In this document: in pieces, positions 29,641 through 43,300 of the stretch
Position numbering within the stretch: position 1 is the first letter of the stretch
Layout: each line of letters starts with the position of its first letter
The notes under the pieces: generated by a model
Told to the model about the DNA's origin: nothing
What the model saw: the letters and a program-made list of their open reading frames with translations, nothing else
Database searches by the model: none
Assembly (NCBI GenBank): GCA_951230915.1
Contig: OX579639.1
Span: 5,642,001 to 5,706,000, forward strand
From: Antitrichia curtipendula
Taxonomy: Eukaryota > Streptophyta > Bryopsida > Hypnales > Leucodontaceae
Reading direction: 5' to 3'
Length of the DNA: 64,000 bases
Made by a program: the position numbers and the translations under genes

Positions 29641-32222
29641 GAGTCTACTGGAGATACATGAGTCATAAAGGCTCAAGTAGAGGGTACTATCCCTTGGTAC
29701 CTCCTTTCGGAAGTAGACTCTAACACTAGAAAACAAGGAAACTGGAATGGTGATGAAGGAAAAATGCCTCTCTTTTCATTCTTTTCTTTTTTCAGAGTAA
29801 TTCAATTTTCAAGAAAAATAACTATTCAAACTTCTTCACAATAAGGTAGGAGGCTTTAAAATCGCATGGGCGTTAAGAATTGCTCTTATAAATAGCTGTA
29901 AAATAGACATGAGGTGGTTCTTAAATTGACTATTATAGTCATTTGAATGAATCAAGAAAAAAAAACATTATTAATTGCAAGAACCAATCATTGTCTTTGT
30001 TTTTTCCATCTTTCTTTAGAAGTTGCAAGTGAACAGTTTATGGAAGATCTAGCGTCATAAATAGGAGCATACTATACAACTCATTTGAAAATTCACAAGT
30101 AATTAAAAAATACTTCAAAAAATATGAAACCATTTGTGTAAGATTCCTCATCTATTTTTCTTTGTCTGAAAAAATGAATTAAAAAATATTTCCATCTAAG
30201 GAAATACATGAAAAGGGTGGACCAACCCTTAGATGAGGAATTGAGTTGAAAGTCTAGGAAAAAATTCCAACAAAAATACACTTGATTTTCATTCTTTAAA
30301 AAATTGTTAAAGAGAAGTAAACACGAGATTGAACAAAAAATTAAATCAATAATAGTTCTAAGATGGAATTGAAATACAATAATTCCAATGGTTAGATTTT
30401 TTAGCAAACGAACTTAACCTTGTCAAACAATTTGTTTTGGAAAATAAAAAAAATTGCATTAAATAAATGAATCCTACTAGTTATTTTTTCAAAAAGATGC
30501 TTAGATTGTCCAAAAAACAAGATTGTCTACAATTTTCTCATCACTAGTCCAGATAGAATTTATCACATCCTTCTATGTAGATAAGAATATTTTCTATAAA
30601 AAACAACAAGATACTAAATATTTTCTTTGGACTTTCTATGATTTTTTGGGTGTTGCCTAACAACAACAATTTTGGACTTAGGATGGCAAAACTTTTGCTT
30701 TCTAGCACTAATTGAAATAAAAATTATATTCCCCCAAAGTTAGTGTGTTTTCCTATCTTCAAAAAAAAAGGTCCAAAAAATCATGATAAAAATTGAGACA
30801 ATAGGGACTTACCCAAAATCCATTACCCTAAATTAAATTAATTGTTTTTTGCATTCATATACATATTTAGAACATTTGATTACTTGCATTTATGCATTTA
30901 GATATTTCCAAGATCAGTTTAGGGTTCAACTGAAGTTGGTTTTAGACACCTTAGAGAAAGGAGCCCAACGTTATTTTGGCCTACTGTCATTTGCACTGTT
31001 TGAAGGTATCTTTATGGGCGTACATAATTGCGTACCACAAGGGTGTATCATGTGGCTTGTAAACACTATTCAACCTTTTGTATGACTCGGACCATTACAC
31101 CATATGTGTGAGTGCCTGTGTTACGTCAGCCAACTTTAGTGGCAGAATTCAGATCTCATGCAGTAAGTTAGACTTGAAATAATTCCATTTCAAGATTTTC
31201 TTATCTCAAGATTAGGCAACCTGGGCACCGAAGGGTTAACTTAAGTTACTGGGTAAGCTTAAGTTAGGTTCCTTCCCTACGGTTTGTCGAGTGAACGCAA
31301 GATATCATATTAGAGAAGCTTCTACCATGGTACAGTAGTCTAGTTGTGTATGAGTGCTAAACTATTGCAACTTGCTCGCAATACATTGATGACAGATACC
31401 TACCCAGCACCCAGTTGTCGTCCATTGTCAGAAGTACTGTTTTCCTGAATTTAAGTATACTATACGTGTTGATCAGTGAGAGTGGGTGCATCAGGAAAAC
31501 TGTCTATCGCACGCATGAACTATCCCTCACAATCTCGTGTGATGAATTCATATGACTCTTCCTGAAACCTGCACAACCAAGCCGTGGACCCAACCATGAA
31601 CTATGATTCACCGAAGCCAGATTCCGGGCATCAATGAAGGGTATCCATATTATCCATGCAGAGACTTGTCACTGCAATGGTCCTAGAACAACACCATAAA
31701 TCCCAAGGTCCTGTTTGCTACAGCAGTAACTTAATTCTGGACATTCTAAACCGGGATCATCCTACTGTTAAGTAAAGATCATTTCCAATTATACCGGTAT
31801 TGCTGAAAGTCGACTTAACCTATCGCGCAAACTTCACAACTGCACAACTGAAACGAATAGCTGTTTACGAGTTATAAATCGAGAAAAAACTCCATGTCCA
31901 TGTTCAGAGCTTGCTCATCTCTTTCTGGCTATCTCATGAACAAGCATTAATTGTACATTTAAAATAAAGCAGTTTAATCTATCTAAGTTGTGTTTCCAAG
32001 CACTATCAAATCTCCTTACGTCACCACGAAGCTTCCTAGCTGCAGTGCTAACAGAGTGGACTGATCACGCCCTCTTGGAACAATGTAACTCGTGAATCAA
32101 CTCGTCATGCACTGATACCAACTACTAAACCCCCAAAACCTGGACCATCTTCTCCATTTCCCCATTTCACCAGCACTGCAATCAGAACAGGTCCCCCTGT
32201 CCGGATGCATAATATAGCTGAC
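29641..32222. other. AT-rich spacer without recognised genes
   Basis: No gene, RNA or element ends found. The last few hundred bases before 32223 are more balanced in composition and are probably the 3' UTR and flank of the RBM34-like gene. Confidence 0.4.
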
Positions 32223-35200
32223 TCACTGTTTAGATTTCTTCGCCTTGCCACCCCCTTTATCGTTTTTGCGTTTTGACCCCACGTTCTTTGGAGGAGCAGG
32301 TCCCTTGCCCGCCTTAAATAAAGCTTCTTGTTTCCGAGCTAAAACAGCAGGCCTCTTAGTCAATCTCACCTTAGGAGCCGGATCTGTTGATTTGGTAACA
32401 CCTTGTGTTGTCTGCCTCGAAGCATAGCGTCCTAAAGTCCCCTTTCCAGGTTTACCATCTGACTTGGCTGCTCGCGCACCTTCCCATGGCCGAGGACCCT
32501 TAGCCGTTGCTGTAACACCTTCCGGGATTCGCCTGCTCGCAACTGCACTGTTTTTGGAACGACCACTGTCCTGAGCAGCAGGTCTAGATTTTATTCGTTG
32601 TTGGCTTCCCAGGCGAACAACTCGCAGATACCTCTCACCAATTTTCGTAGACTTTTTTGCGATAGCAGCGTTTGCACCAGCCTGGTGTAATTATGGACAA
32701 ACAGTTTTCAGAACATGCATCTTGGAAGATCAAAGTACAATTCCAAGCTCAAAGTAACTCCGCATTCAATAGTAAATCCACATAAACAAGCTTAAAGTAC
32801 ATCCAAATAAACAAGAATTATGTTGAGAGATGTTCAAAGAACTCTCACCTTAGTCTTAAAGAGTACAAATCCAAAACCTTTGCTAATACTAGTTTGGGGG
32901 TCCCTTGGAACTCTGATGGCTTCGACACTCAGCTCAGGGTTGTCATTTGCAAAAGCCTTGTAGAGGTCCTCCTCCTGCAAGACGGTGATGTTGAAGTACA
33001 AAAACCGGTAAGTGCACGGAACTGATATGGAGCTTAACATTCAGAGGCAACAACATTGATGAACTTTGTGCAAATTCTAAATCGAAGTACCGACAGGGGG
33101 TAAAATACCTCTACATCAAAGGGAACGTTCCCTACAAATAATGAGCGGGTTCGATCATACTCAGATTCACTAGCAACACCAGGTTCACTGGCCTTCCGAG
33201 GAGTTGAAGCCATATCCACACGCATGTGCTTTCCTTGAAACTGCAAGAACACAGAAGAGACATAAATCAACTTAAAACAATATTAAGTACGACTGCAGTG
33301 GATTTCCCTGTAAATCAGATTATCTACACAGTGATATAGACGGAAAGCCAAATTGCCCATGCTTCTAACTACCATAAAAACCATGCGTGAGAGAAATCGA
33401 TCCAGAGGCTCCTTGGAAAGGTCTATCCAGTTAAAAATTCCAATTACGTTTTCCTTAATTTGAAGATTTCTTTGATTAAGTATGAAAAAACAATTGAGCA
33501 AACGATTTAGGACTCATTCTAATACATTTCCCAGTTTTCCCTAGACTTCAACCATTTTCATTTCCAAGAACTGGATAATATGACACGTCTATGAACTGAC
33601 CTCAGCCATGTTATGAACTAGTGCAGCTCTAGCTGTTTTTTCTTCCTCAAAGACCACGTAAGCATTTTGGCTGCCACAACCAACAGATCCAATTAAGCAT
33701 CAGAGACTAAATAACAAAAGAGCATGTTACACTTTATCACGAGTCGCAAGAGCAAATGCAGCAAGTGATCGGCCGAGAGTAGTTGGGTCCTCTGGTTGTT
33801 CAGTTATCAAATAAAGACAGAAAAAAAGCTCCTCACTTTACCAGCAACTAATAGAACCCTGAAGAACAAACCATATACGTGCCTAAGATACAAGAAACAT
33901 GAGGAGTAGTTTCGAAAGCAGAAGTACAAGACAAGACAAGTAAACGATGAGGTATAAAACCTAGTGCGCTTTTCATTCAGCTGTCCGGTGATAACTGCAG
34001 CCTTTCGTGGGAGCTTTGTCTGGAGACAGCATACACGTTACTTAATACGTTACGTCGAGAAACCAAACGATGTAACACAATGATTGGAATTAAGAAAAAC
34101 GCACAAGAGAATACACATCTCGAAAGAGTTTGGATAGAATTGCCCATGACGGGAAATAATTCAAGAGGGATGACCACTGATGATGAGCTTACATCAACAA
34201 GGGCTACAGATCGCAGGCGAGCACTTGCCACCTTTCCAAACTGAGAGAACTCCCGAATTATCTGTTTCTTCTTCACGGTCGTGGGCAAGTTTCCAACGAA
34301 AATGGTTCGAAGAAGTTTCTCTTCCTCCACTTCAATCTCCTTCTTCGTCTTCTTCAGCTTCTTCTTGGTTGGCACCGCTTTACCATCATCTTCATCCGCA
34401 AACTTTCTCTTACTTTGCTTCTAAAAGACGGCAGAAAGAATCAAATGGTAAGTGATAAACTACTAACAGAGTCTATGGAAAAAGAGTAGCAGTCATTACA
34501 ACCATCAAGTACTCTTGTAGTATGAGATGACATAAAGTACCGGAATCCAATTTCCTAGACTCTCCCCTCCCTAAGCTGTTATAGAAGTAATAGTCTAAGA
34601 AGTAGATCCACGTAGAATTTACAGCTTGGATCCGTGGATCAATCCCAGACTCTTCAAAGTAATAGGACTGTAGGAGAATGCACATCCCCAAAAATCAATC
34701 ATGGTGTGAACAACTGTCCCCACACTTATCTCGGAGGCACATCAAAAAAACTTGTTGGACACGGCACATGAGAGCAAGGATTCCAGAAAGTATAACTTTC
34801 TGCTACTTGAGGAAAAACTGCAGGTGAAACGACCTACCAATTTTTGACTACATGTGATGTAAACCGCAAGCTACAACAACACGAGAGAGCGAGAAAAAGT
34901 ACTCAAATCTTTAGAAAAGAAACTGCGCAAATGCAACTCATACCTTGGTCTCTTCCTGCAGGGACTCATGTAGAATGTTATCAATTTCTGGGTCCTCCGA
35001 ATGGACGCCTTGTACGTAGGCTTCACTCTTGGCTTTCTTACCATCTGATCCCCTAAACTTCTTTTCAAACTCCTCTTGGATTTCTTCTTCGACCACCTTA
35101 CGCTTGGACCGTTTCTCCTTCTCCTTGTTCACGATGCTGAGTTCCTTAACAGACTGAGTGAGCACAGCATTCGAAACCCCAGTATCATCAGCTACTAAAC

Positions 35201-35615
35201 CTTTCTTCTTCTTGCTCTTCTTCAATGACTCCACCCCCTCTTTAATATCTACTGAAACTCCATCCGCAACAGCAATTGACTTCTCAGCAACACCCTGTGA
35301 TTTGCTCTTCAGATCCGGTGCCAAATTGTTGATGTCATTTTTCTTCTTCTTTTTCTTCTCTTCAGCGGGGTGAACGATGGGCTCTGTTGGAGCCTTCTTT
35401 GATTCCTCCTTCCCGGCAAGTTTCTTTGACTTCTTCACTGGCTCTTTGCTGTCACCCTTCTCATTCGGTAACAAAGCCGGTGCGCCGGCAACATCAGCAC
35501 TATTCCCTCTCTGATAAGGGTTGTTCGTAAAGAGTGACAAACTGCCAGAAAATCCTCCAAAGAGTTTCTTGAAGACCTCTGCACCTTCGCCACCTTCCCC
35601 CATCGCCACAAACAC
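32223..35615 (-). CDS. RBM34/Nop12-like nucleolar RNA-binding protein, seven exons
   Basis: Two-RRM protein of the RBM34/Nop12 family; yeast Nop12 acts in pre-25S rRNA processing in the nucleolus. Exons in transcript order: 35615-34944, 34420-34193, 34019-33961, 33670-33601, 33240-33109, 32974-32849 and 32681-32223. They total 1746 nt, or 581 residues, with GT-AG introns and consistent phases. The N-terminal 260 residues are Lys/Glu-rich. RRM1 has RNP2 TIFVGNL (263-269) and RNP1-like NAYVVFEE (322-329), followed by the family linker GKHMRVDMA. RRM2 has SLFVGNV (376-382) and KGFGFVLF (419-426). The C-terminal 150 residues are basic and probably carry nucleolar localisation signals. Met5 (35603) in MGEGGEG is an alternative start. 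A telo-box lies about 290 bases upstream, typical of plant ribosome-biogenesis genes. Confidence 0.9.
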
Positions 35616-35900
35616 CAGTAGGCTGTGAAGCTCAAAGCCAAAAGTGCAGAGAATTCTAACGCTATACCCTAAATCCTCTCATTTAACTACAACTACAAGT
35701 GAAATTCTGCAGTCAAGTTTCCCAAGAGAACTACCACTTCAATCTAAACTATGTAATTCTAATCTCTCCCGATCTAAGGTGTATTTCGTCTCGATTTCCA
35801 CCTCCATCTGCATCAAACTTGTCCCAACGCACCCTCGGGTCAGCTCCACATAACTTAGCCCCCTTGTAACAGACTCCCTTAGAACAGTGTCTTAAGAACA

Positions 35901-35922
35901 GTTCGGGGTTTAGGGTTTTAGG
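35901..35922 (-). promoter_or_regulatory. Telo-box motifs upstream of the RBM34-like gene
   Basis: GGGTTTAGGGTTTTAGG reads CCTAAAACCCTAAACCC on the gene's strand, giving overlapping AAACCCTA-type telo-boxes about 290 bases before the start codon. In plants this motif is enriched in promoters of ribosome-related genes. Confidence 0.55.
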
Positions 35923-36630
35923 CGAGAGAGGAGAAGTTCCCCGTTCCCGATCCCTACGTTCCTGAAGCTCCCATTCCGTTCCCGTTCTCGTGAGTCTTGA
36001 GAAACAGCAAGAACGCGCAGAAGCCTTGGTTCAGTTGATTGAGCCGCATTTGCTTCCTCTGCAAGCTTTGATTGTAAAATTTATACTCTTGTGGTAATGA
36101 ATCCTTGTGTATCATTACAGCAGAAGTTGTGCTTCAGTTTCTGAGGGTAGCCCACGCACAAAATTTGGGGGCTGGTTTGTTAGAAAGCAATCACCCCACT
36201 CTGTGTACCCAAAAATGATGTTTAACTCGTACCTGATTTGAACCATGTTGACAGCCGTCCGATCAGAAGAATCAAATCGTTGACCAAAGAGAGGTTTCAG
36301 TACCCATCGTCCTCTTTTTTGTTCTTATAATAATCCAAGAGCACATACAAAGTACCCACAAGATGCCCTCTAGGTTATGAGTGATTATTTGAACTCATTC
36401 ACAAGAACGGTGGGTGATGAATGTGACATGCCAATTGTCGACTTGTCTCCACGGGGTCATTGAGCTCGCTCCCCCACACCTTCTGTATGCCAAGGACTTG
36501 GGACCAGATTTGTAGCATACTTGGTTATATCTAGGGTTTCAAAATCAAAATCAACGTGTGGAAGTTTGATTCTGGACACTGACACATTACAGTGGCATGG
36601 CAAGTTCATCACCTTGACTATGGAAATCAA

Positions 36631-36653
36631 GTTTGTTTGTTTGTTTGTTTGTT
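36631..36653. repeat. (GTTT)n microsatellite
   Basis: Nearly six uninterrupted GTTT units. Confidence 0.9.
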
Positions 36654-36930
36654 TTTCTGTCAAATAAACGTTTTTGCAAGGTCTTAAATAGATTTAAGTG
36701 ACATGCTACGCATTTTTGTATTTCTTACATCTTAATTTATATTACAGCTAGTATAGCATGTGTCATGTGTCATTGCCATCATTGTAGCAACTACTACGGT
36801 AACTGTATTTAGAACATGTTTCTAGTTTCCTTAATTTCAACAGAGGTATGTAATTATATAAGTAATGGAGGTATGTAATGGTGGTGTCAGTTATTACTAT
36901 CAGGAACCCAAACAACTTTGGCATCTTTTT

Positions 36931-36962
36931 CATTCATTCATTCATTCATTCATTCATTCATT
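36931..36962. repeat. (CATT)n microsatellite
   Basis: About eight uninterrupted CATT units. Confidence 0.9.
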
Positions 36963-38998
36963 TAAGTGCAGCCAAATATGACAAGAGCAACTCCGATGCA
37001 ATTGGAGATGGTAAGCGGATCATACGGTTCATAGTGGAGGTGGAGGAATTTGTAGAAGGCCTTTAATTTGGGAGTTGTACAACAACAATGACACCCAAAT
37101 TAAAACGATGGTCACAAAACATAGCGTTGCAAAGTAAGATTTCGTTGAGGATTGCAGCAAGCTGCATATGAGAGTCGTCCTTGAGGGGGTCAAAAAAATT
37201 TGAATATGATTTGGAGAAACGCAGGAAGACTGATTTTGAATTACAAGTTTGTAATCCAGAGGAATTTCTCCAACTGCAGTCAGAATACGAAGTACAAATA
37301 GCAAAGCAAGAACCAGAGAGAGAAGGACAACTTCAAATGTTACAAACGCACTGGCCTTGTAATTCCAATGCACAATGTGGGTGGTCGAGAGATAATGGTG
37401 CAATTAATGAGGACATGAGTGAAGAATGGCTTCACAACACAGTAATGAGAGGTGGCAGAAACAACGGTGATGGCGGAGATCGATGACATGAGGTGAGTGG
37501 CAACGAAGGAGACGACGGAAGTTGAACGCAACAATGTCGCGAGCAGGAGAGCTGGCCAATCGACGCTCCCAGCAACGGTGAAGGTGAACACGACGACCAT
37601 CAAATTAAAGGGACAGGATGGTGGAGGCGGACTGCGAGAACCGGCGGTTAGTTCATTGTTAGCCGGTGGAATTGGGAAAAAAATTTGTTGCAATTTGGAA
37701 ACATCAGAGAAAAAATTTCAGTGGAAAAATCTATAAAATTTCTATTTAGAGTAAACAATAAAGAATAAAACGGACTCAGTGTGTGAAAAAACAATTCAAT
37801 ATGGGAATTTAAAGGAAAAATAGTTGGTAAAACTCAAAAAATATCTTGAATGCTTGTCTTCTTGACAAAGACATTGGGGAAGTGCGATGACAAGTGTTTC
37901 CTAGCAACAGTAAGAAGGATAGAGCAACGACTATCATTGAAGAGGATGCCCAAATGGTTGTGGTAGCAATGCATTGCAACCTAGTGCAATTGCAATCAAC
38001 ACTTGTATTATTTGTTGTGTTTTTGTTTGTAGTATTGAGGAAGAAAATTTGGAATAACTTTTTTAAATCAAGAAAAATATTGACAACTAGTATAAACATT
38101 GAAAATCATTGAAAACATTGAATCCCTCAAATTTAGGTCTAAAAAAATATTTTATAAACGTTATGCACAAAATAGGGAACCAAAAATTTCAAGATAATAG
38201 ATATTTTCATGGTTGCATTTTTAGAAAAAGAAAAATTTCAAAACAATAAAACAAAATACAACCATTATTTTTAATCTAAAGGGTCTTCTAATCAACTTGT
38301 TGTATCTTGATAAAAGAAAATTCTACAATCCACCTGCTAATATAAAGATAGCACATTTTGAAGACATGTGCATGATGGAGAGATAGTATTTTTAGAAATC
38401 CACTAAATCAATATATAATACCTTTACAGATGATCTTATACTCTAATTTGTAGCTTCAAATTTGCATTTCTAGATACAAAATAGTACTAAAAACTAAAAA
38501 ATGTTTGTTAGGGTGACAAAGTAATATCCAATTGGGAGTAATTTAAAAATAATAAATTATTTTTGACAAATATGAAAAATCAAATAATGTGTATAATGGT
38601 CTTATCTACATTTCATATGAATTTGGAATTCCTATGAAGTTTAGAACAATAATTATTGCTAAAAAACAAGCAAAAAATCATTGTCATATGGTGGGTGACA
38701 AGAAATAGTTCAAGTGTTTCTTGCAATTGCCCCCTAGAGGTGACAAGGCATTTGCTCCAAGATAGGGCTTATACAACACTGACCAAGCAGAAGCAATGGT
38801 AAATTGGTAGACATCTCTCATGGTTGTGTCAATGACACTATCCTTGTAAATTGCTCTGATGTAAAGAGGCCTTTAGGAATTAAACCTTATAGAAAATAAC
38901 TTATTCTGTTCTATCAAAAATAATAGTTTAAAAAAATCCAATCCAAAAATAAACAATTAATCACAGTTGATTTTGGTTCATCCTTATGAATATACGAT

Positions 38999-39968
38999 TT
39001 AACTCCTCATTGCCCAAGGGGACCAAAAGTGTCCTCACATAGTTGCAAGTCCAATTCAAAGTGCTATAAATTTTGTATTCAATGTCTGAATTCAATAAAA
39101 CTTATTGAAAAATTTGTACCCTTTCTTTTAGTTTGTGTGATAAAATTTTCAGATTGATCCAAGATGTACTGATTTTTTGTAAGCCAATCGAAGGTTAGAG
39201 GTTCAATTTGAGTTCACCAAATTGCATTTGATGGTTGCAATTTTGGGGGCTTGTATCTCCTTCATCAAATGTTCGTTTTCAATCAAATTTGTTGGGTTAT
39301 ATTCTCCTTGAAGTCTAGTTATTGTGGTAAATTTTTCTTGGCAATCCAAGTTGTTTGAATGTTTGGGAGCAATTCAAAGTTCAAAATCTTGACATTTTTG
39401 GATTATAGTGAACTCTGGCAGCTTGTTTCTTCTTCACACAATATCCGTTTTCAATAAGTTTTTTTGGAAAAAGTTGCGTGTACTAGTCTAGTTTGTGTGG
39501 ATAAAATTGCATATCAATCTAAGAAGTTATAAGTGACTGAGAAGCATTTTAGTAGAAGGAGGTTCAACCTTAAATGGGTTTTAAGAAAAAATTCTTGCTA
39601 TTTTTTGACATTTCAAAGCCATTTTGCGGATACAATGAGTCAGTTGAATGTTTTTTTTTTCCCACCAAATCAATGTGTTTCTATGCTAGTTTTGAATCAC
39701 TTCATAGTTTAAATTTTTTTCATTTGAGTAATTTCAGCTCAAAATGTATTGCTAGGAAAATTTCAGCGTCTTTTTTCTACACTAAGACATTATAATCTTG
39801 CAATCTACATGGCCAAATGACCCCAAATTTGATTCACATCATTTACAACATGTACATCACAAGATTGTATGGTTGAGATTTCTACACCTTACTGACATTT
39901 TGAAGTATAACACTTCAAAAGCAACAATGTTTTTAAACCTAAAATAGTCATGGGCCTTGAGGGGTTAA
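38999..39968. mobile_element. piggyBac-like non-autonomous element with TTAA ends
   Basis: TTAA (38999-39002) then CTCCTCATTGCCCAAGGGG; at the other side CCTTGAGGGG then TTAA (39965-39968). The interior follows 44413-45393 and 47234-48010 closely, in the same order and orientation, for example AGTGTCCTCACATAGTTG, then the GGGGGCTTGTATCTCC region. Non-coding; its short ORFs are chance. Confidence 0.8.
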
Positions 39969-40124
39969 AATGACAACCTTAGAAAAAAATGCTGATTTGC
40001 ATTCGATAGTAGTTTTACTATTTCAAGTAAAAATGCAAAGAATACTCAATGCGTAACCGTTACAATGAATATCTGAGTACTACCTAGTAGAGAACTGTAC
40101 TGTACATGTTCTCTGCTCTCCACG

Positions 40125-40244
40125 TCTCAAACGGGTATTCTGGTCATGGTTGATATCCAAGGTTGATATCCCAGAAATTGCTTCGGAGCACTCGTACACC
40201 CGGGAAGCGGTGGGAGGGTCTCAACCGGGTATTCTGGTCATGGT
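40125..40244 (+). repeat. Direct duplication upstream of RPN3
   Basis: TCTCAAACGGGTATTCTGGT at 40125 recurs with one change (TCTCAACCGGG...) at 40219; 26 bases match, period 94. GGTTGATATCC also occurs twice inside (40149 and 40161). It lies in the presumed promoter or leader, 125-245 bases before the RPN3 ATG. Confidence 0.75.
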
Positions 40245-40369
40245 CATCCTCGTCCACGCCACTGCTCTTCGTATTGTTGCTTCTGTCTCACTGGAGCTTT
40301 GGTTTTGCAGCACCAGCACCAGCGGCAGCAGCATTTGCAGTATATTGAATGACCGTAGCGATTCCCACC

Positions 40370-43300
40370 ATGGGTCAGGACGTCGAGATGAAGCCGGCCG
40401 ACCCCGTGCCGCCTTCTGTTGGCTCCCGTGAGCAATCCATTTCACAACATCAACTTTGCTTATTTCGTGTTTTTTTCGGCTAGGTTTCTGTGCACGGTTT
40501 TGTGGTTTGGTTCTTTATGGAGTCACGTTCCTGGATGTTTGTATTCGGATGCGAGGTAGAGGTCACGATGGATTGATTTGGAAGGATAGGAGGTGTGCAT
40601 GATTGACGAAGTACTGTCATTTGACGTGATTAGGGTTTTGAGTTGAGGACAGTGTTTCCTGTGGAGTTAGATTTGTGTATTTTTGGATTTGGATGCTAGG
40701 GAGGGACTGCGATGGATTGATTTGGAAGGATAGGAGGTGTGCATGTTTGATGCCATTGGACTTCATCAGGGTTATGGAGGGAGGGAGGATTTAGTGTTTT
40801 ATAGGTTGATAGCATCATGATGTTGTTGGTTTCTCTTTGTATGTGAATTACAGAACTGAAGGGAGTGATCGCTTCGATAGAAAAGGGAGTGTCAAATAAG
40901 GAGATGCGATTGATGGCCCGTGCCAATCGCCAGATGCTTGCTGTCCGCCGACAGTTGAAGGCGTCCACAGTGAATGCATTTTTGAAGCATGCGCTCCCTG
41001 CTGGCTCTGAGGCCTTGTCTCGTCTGTATCCGTTCGTCGCTGCGGTATGCACTCTTGGCCTGGAAAGTATACTCTTGTTTGTAGATGAACTTGATGAACA
41101 TGAACGGTATTAGTGGTCACGTCACTGCTGGAATTAGGTTAGACTTGCGGAGATTAATGGCATTTGGATTCGCTGTGATGTAAGATTTTCGAGTTCTGTT
41201 ATGCTCTGGGGACCTCAAAATACAGCGTAGTTCTCAAATTTCCTTATGAAGGATATCTTCTTTCAGGCAGTCCTGTAATATTTTAGTTCTTATGCGTCAC
41301 CCCTGGAGAACAGAAGACATAGTAGTTTTTGTAAAAGCAGGATTTTACTCTTCGCACAGTTTCTCTTTTTGATATAAATTACATCAGTCTAATTATCTGT
41401 AATCTATTCTGTTTGTCCACACCTCAAGCAAAAATGGTGTTTCTCTGTTCTTTTTCTCTTTCTTTGACTACTTATGGTGGACTACAGGTTGAAAAGACCG
41501 AGAAGGATATGGACGTAGATGTCCCTTCTTTCGCTGGGCAATCCCATGTTTCTCAGAAGCAATCTGTGTTACCTGAAGTGGAAATATTTTGCTACTTATT
41601 GGTGACCATATTCTTGATCGATCAGAAGCAACTGGAAGAGGTGCTCATCCCTAGCCTTAACCTTGAACCTTTGAAGCTCTTTTTCTTTACTGGTAATGAT
41701 TGACGCTCTTTGAGCCACAATCGTACAAGTGTCAAGTTTTGTTGTAAGTAAGGTATAGGGCGAAGGATTTTATATAGAAGTTATGTCGTGCCCTTAGTGT
41801 TCCGGCAGAATTAGATAGGTGGTGTTGCAACCAGTCTTCAAGGGAGATTCTTAGTTGGTGCTTTCTTGATTGCAGGCAAAGGCTTGTTCAGCAGCAGCTG
41901 TCAAAAGACTCCAGCAGCTAAATCGTCGAACTCTGGATGTTTTGGCTGCCCGAGTTTACTACTATTACTCCTACAGTCATGAGCTTACAGATTCTCTTGC
42001 TGGTATTCGTGGGTAAGATTTCCTCGCAGTTCACGATGGTTCAGTTGTTACAAGTTGAACTGGAATTTTATCAGCTAACATAGTCCTCTGGTTAATTTTC
42101 TCTCAGGACTTTACTTGCTTTGCATCAGACAGCTACACTCCGACATGATGAGCTGGGACAGGTTAGTGTTCATTTGAAATTTAATCAAAATGACCTTGTT
42201 AAGCGAGTCCACGTGACGTCCGGTGCCTTTTGAATGGTCGCCTTTGACAAATTGTGTATTTAGATCCTCCGTTATCTCTCCTTGAATTTTTGTTTTCTTT
42301 GGATACGGATCATTGCTTAATTGCTGGTTACTGGATCGGGTGAGCAGGAAACTCTATTGAATCTGCTGCTTCGGAATTACCTGCATTACAATCTGTACGA
42401 CCATGCGGAGAAGCTTCGGTCAAAAACTCAACGATCGGATTCTCATTCAAACCAGCAGGTAACTTTTTCTGAAACTTTCGGTATTGATTCTGTCCTGCAG
42501 TGGATTGATTGAGCCTTCCTAACATGTTTGCCTTGGTTGCGCAGCTTTGTCGGTATTTGTACTATTTGGGAAAGATACGAACAGTTCAACTAGAGTACAC
42601 AGATGCCAAGGAGTGCTTGTTGCAAGCAGCACGGAAGGCCCCTTCCAGTGCTAGAGGTTTTAGGATTCAGTGTACAAAGTGGGCAGTCATTGTACGCCTG
42701 CTCTTGGGCGAGATTCCTGAACGGACGACTTTCATGCAGCCAGGGATGCGCAAGGCCCTCCGACCATACTTTGAGCTTACCAATGTCAGCATCTTCACTA
42801 AGTGTTGTGTAGTATTGCTTATTTTGGTGTATTTTGGACTTTCAATTGTTGTGGGTACAACCAGTATTTTATTCATCGCTACTGGCCTTGTCAACTCAAA
42901 GATATCAATGATTTGTTCCTTAATATGGATATGCTGATGTGCTGACCCTAAAACTTTCGCTCGACAGGCTGTGCGTATCGGAGACTTAGAGCTGTTCCGC
43001 TCTGTTGCTGAGAAGAACGCGAGTGTTTTTACTGCTGACAAAAGTCACAATTTGATTGTGCGCCTGCGGCACAACGTCATTCGAACAGGCCTTCGGAACA
43101 TCAGTATTGCGTACTCACGAATCTCGTTAACTGATGTGGCCTCAAAATTACATTTAGATTCAGCTACACCTGTGGAGGATGCTGAGAGCATTGTTACAAA
43201 AGCTATTCGTGATGGAGGAATTGACGCTAGTGTGGACCATGCTAAAGGCTGGATGCAGTCGAAAGAAACTGGCGATATTTACTCAACACAGGTATGCCAC

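Larger units (their letters stand above)
35923..38998. other. Spacer with two microsatellites
   Basis: No gene recognised. A (GTTT)n run is at 36631-36653 and a (CATT)n run at 36931-36962. An ORF at 37181-37486 has ordinary composition but no family resemblance. The 37740-38990 part is strongly AT-rich. Confidence 0.4.

Noticed and set aside
37181..37486. 101-codon + strand ORF
   Set aside because: No family resemblance, no splice partners, other frames equally open.
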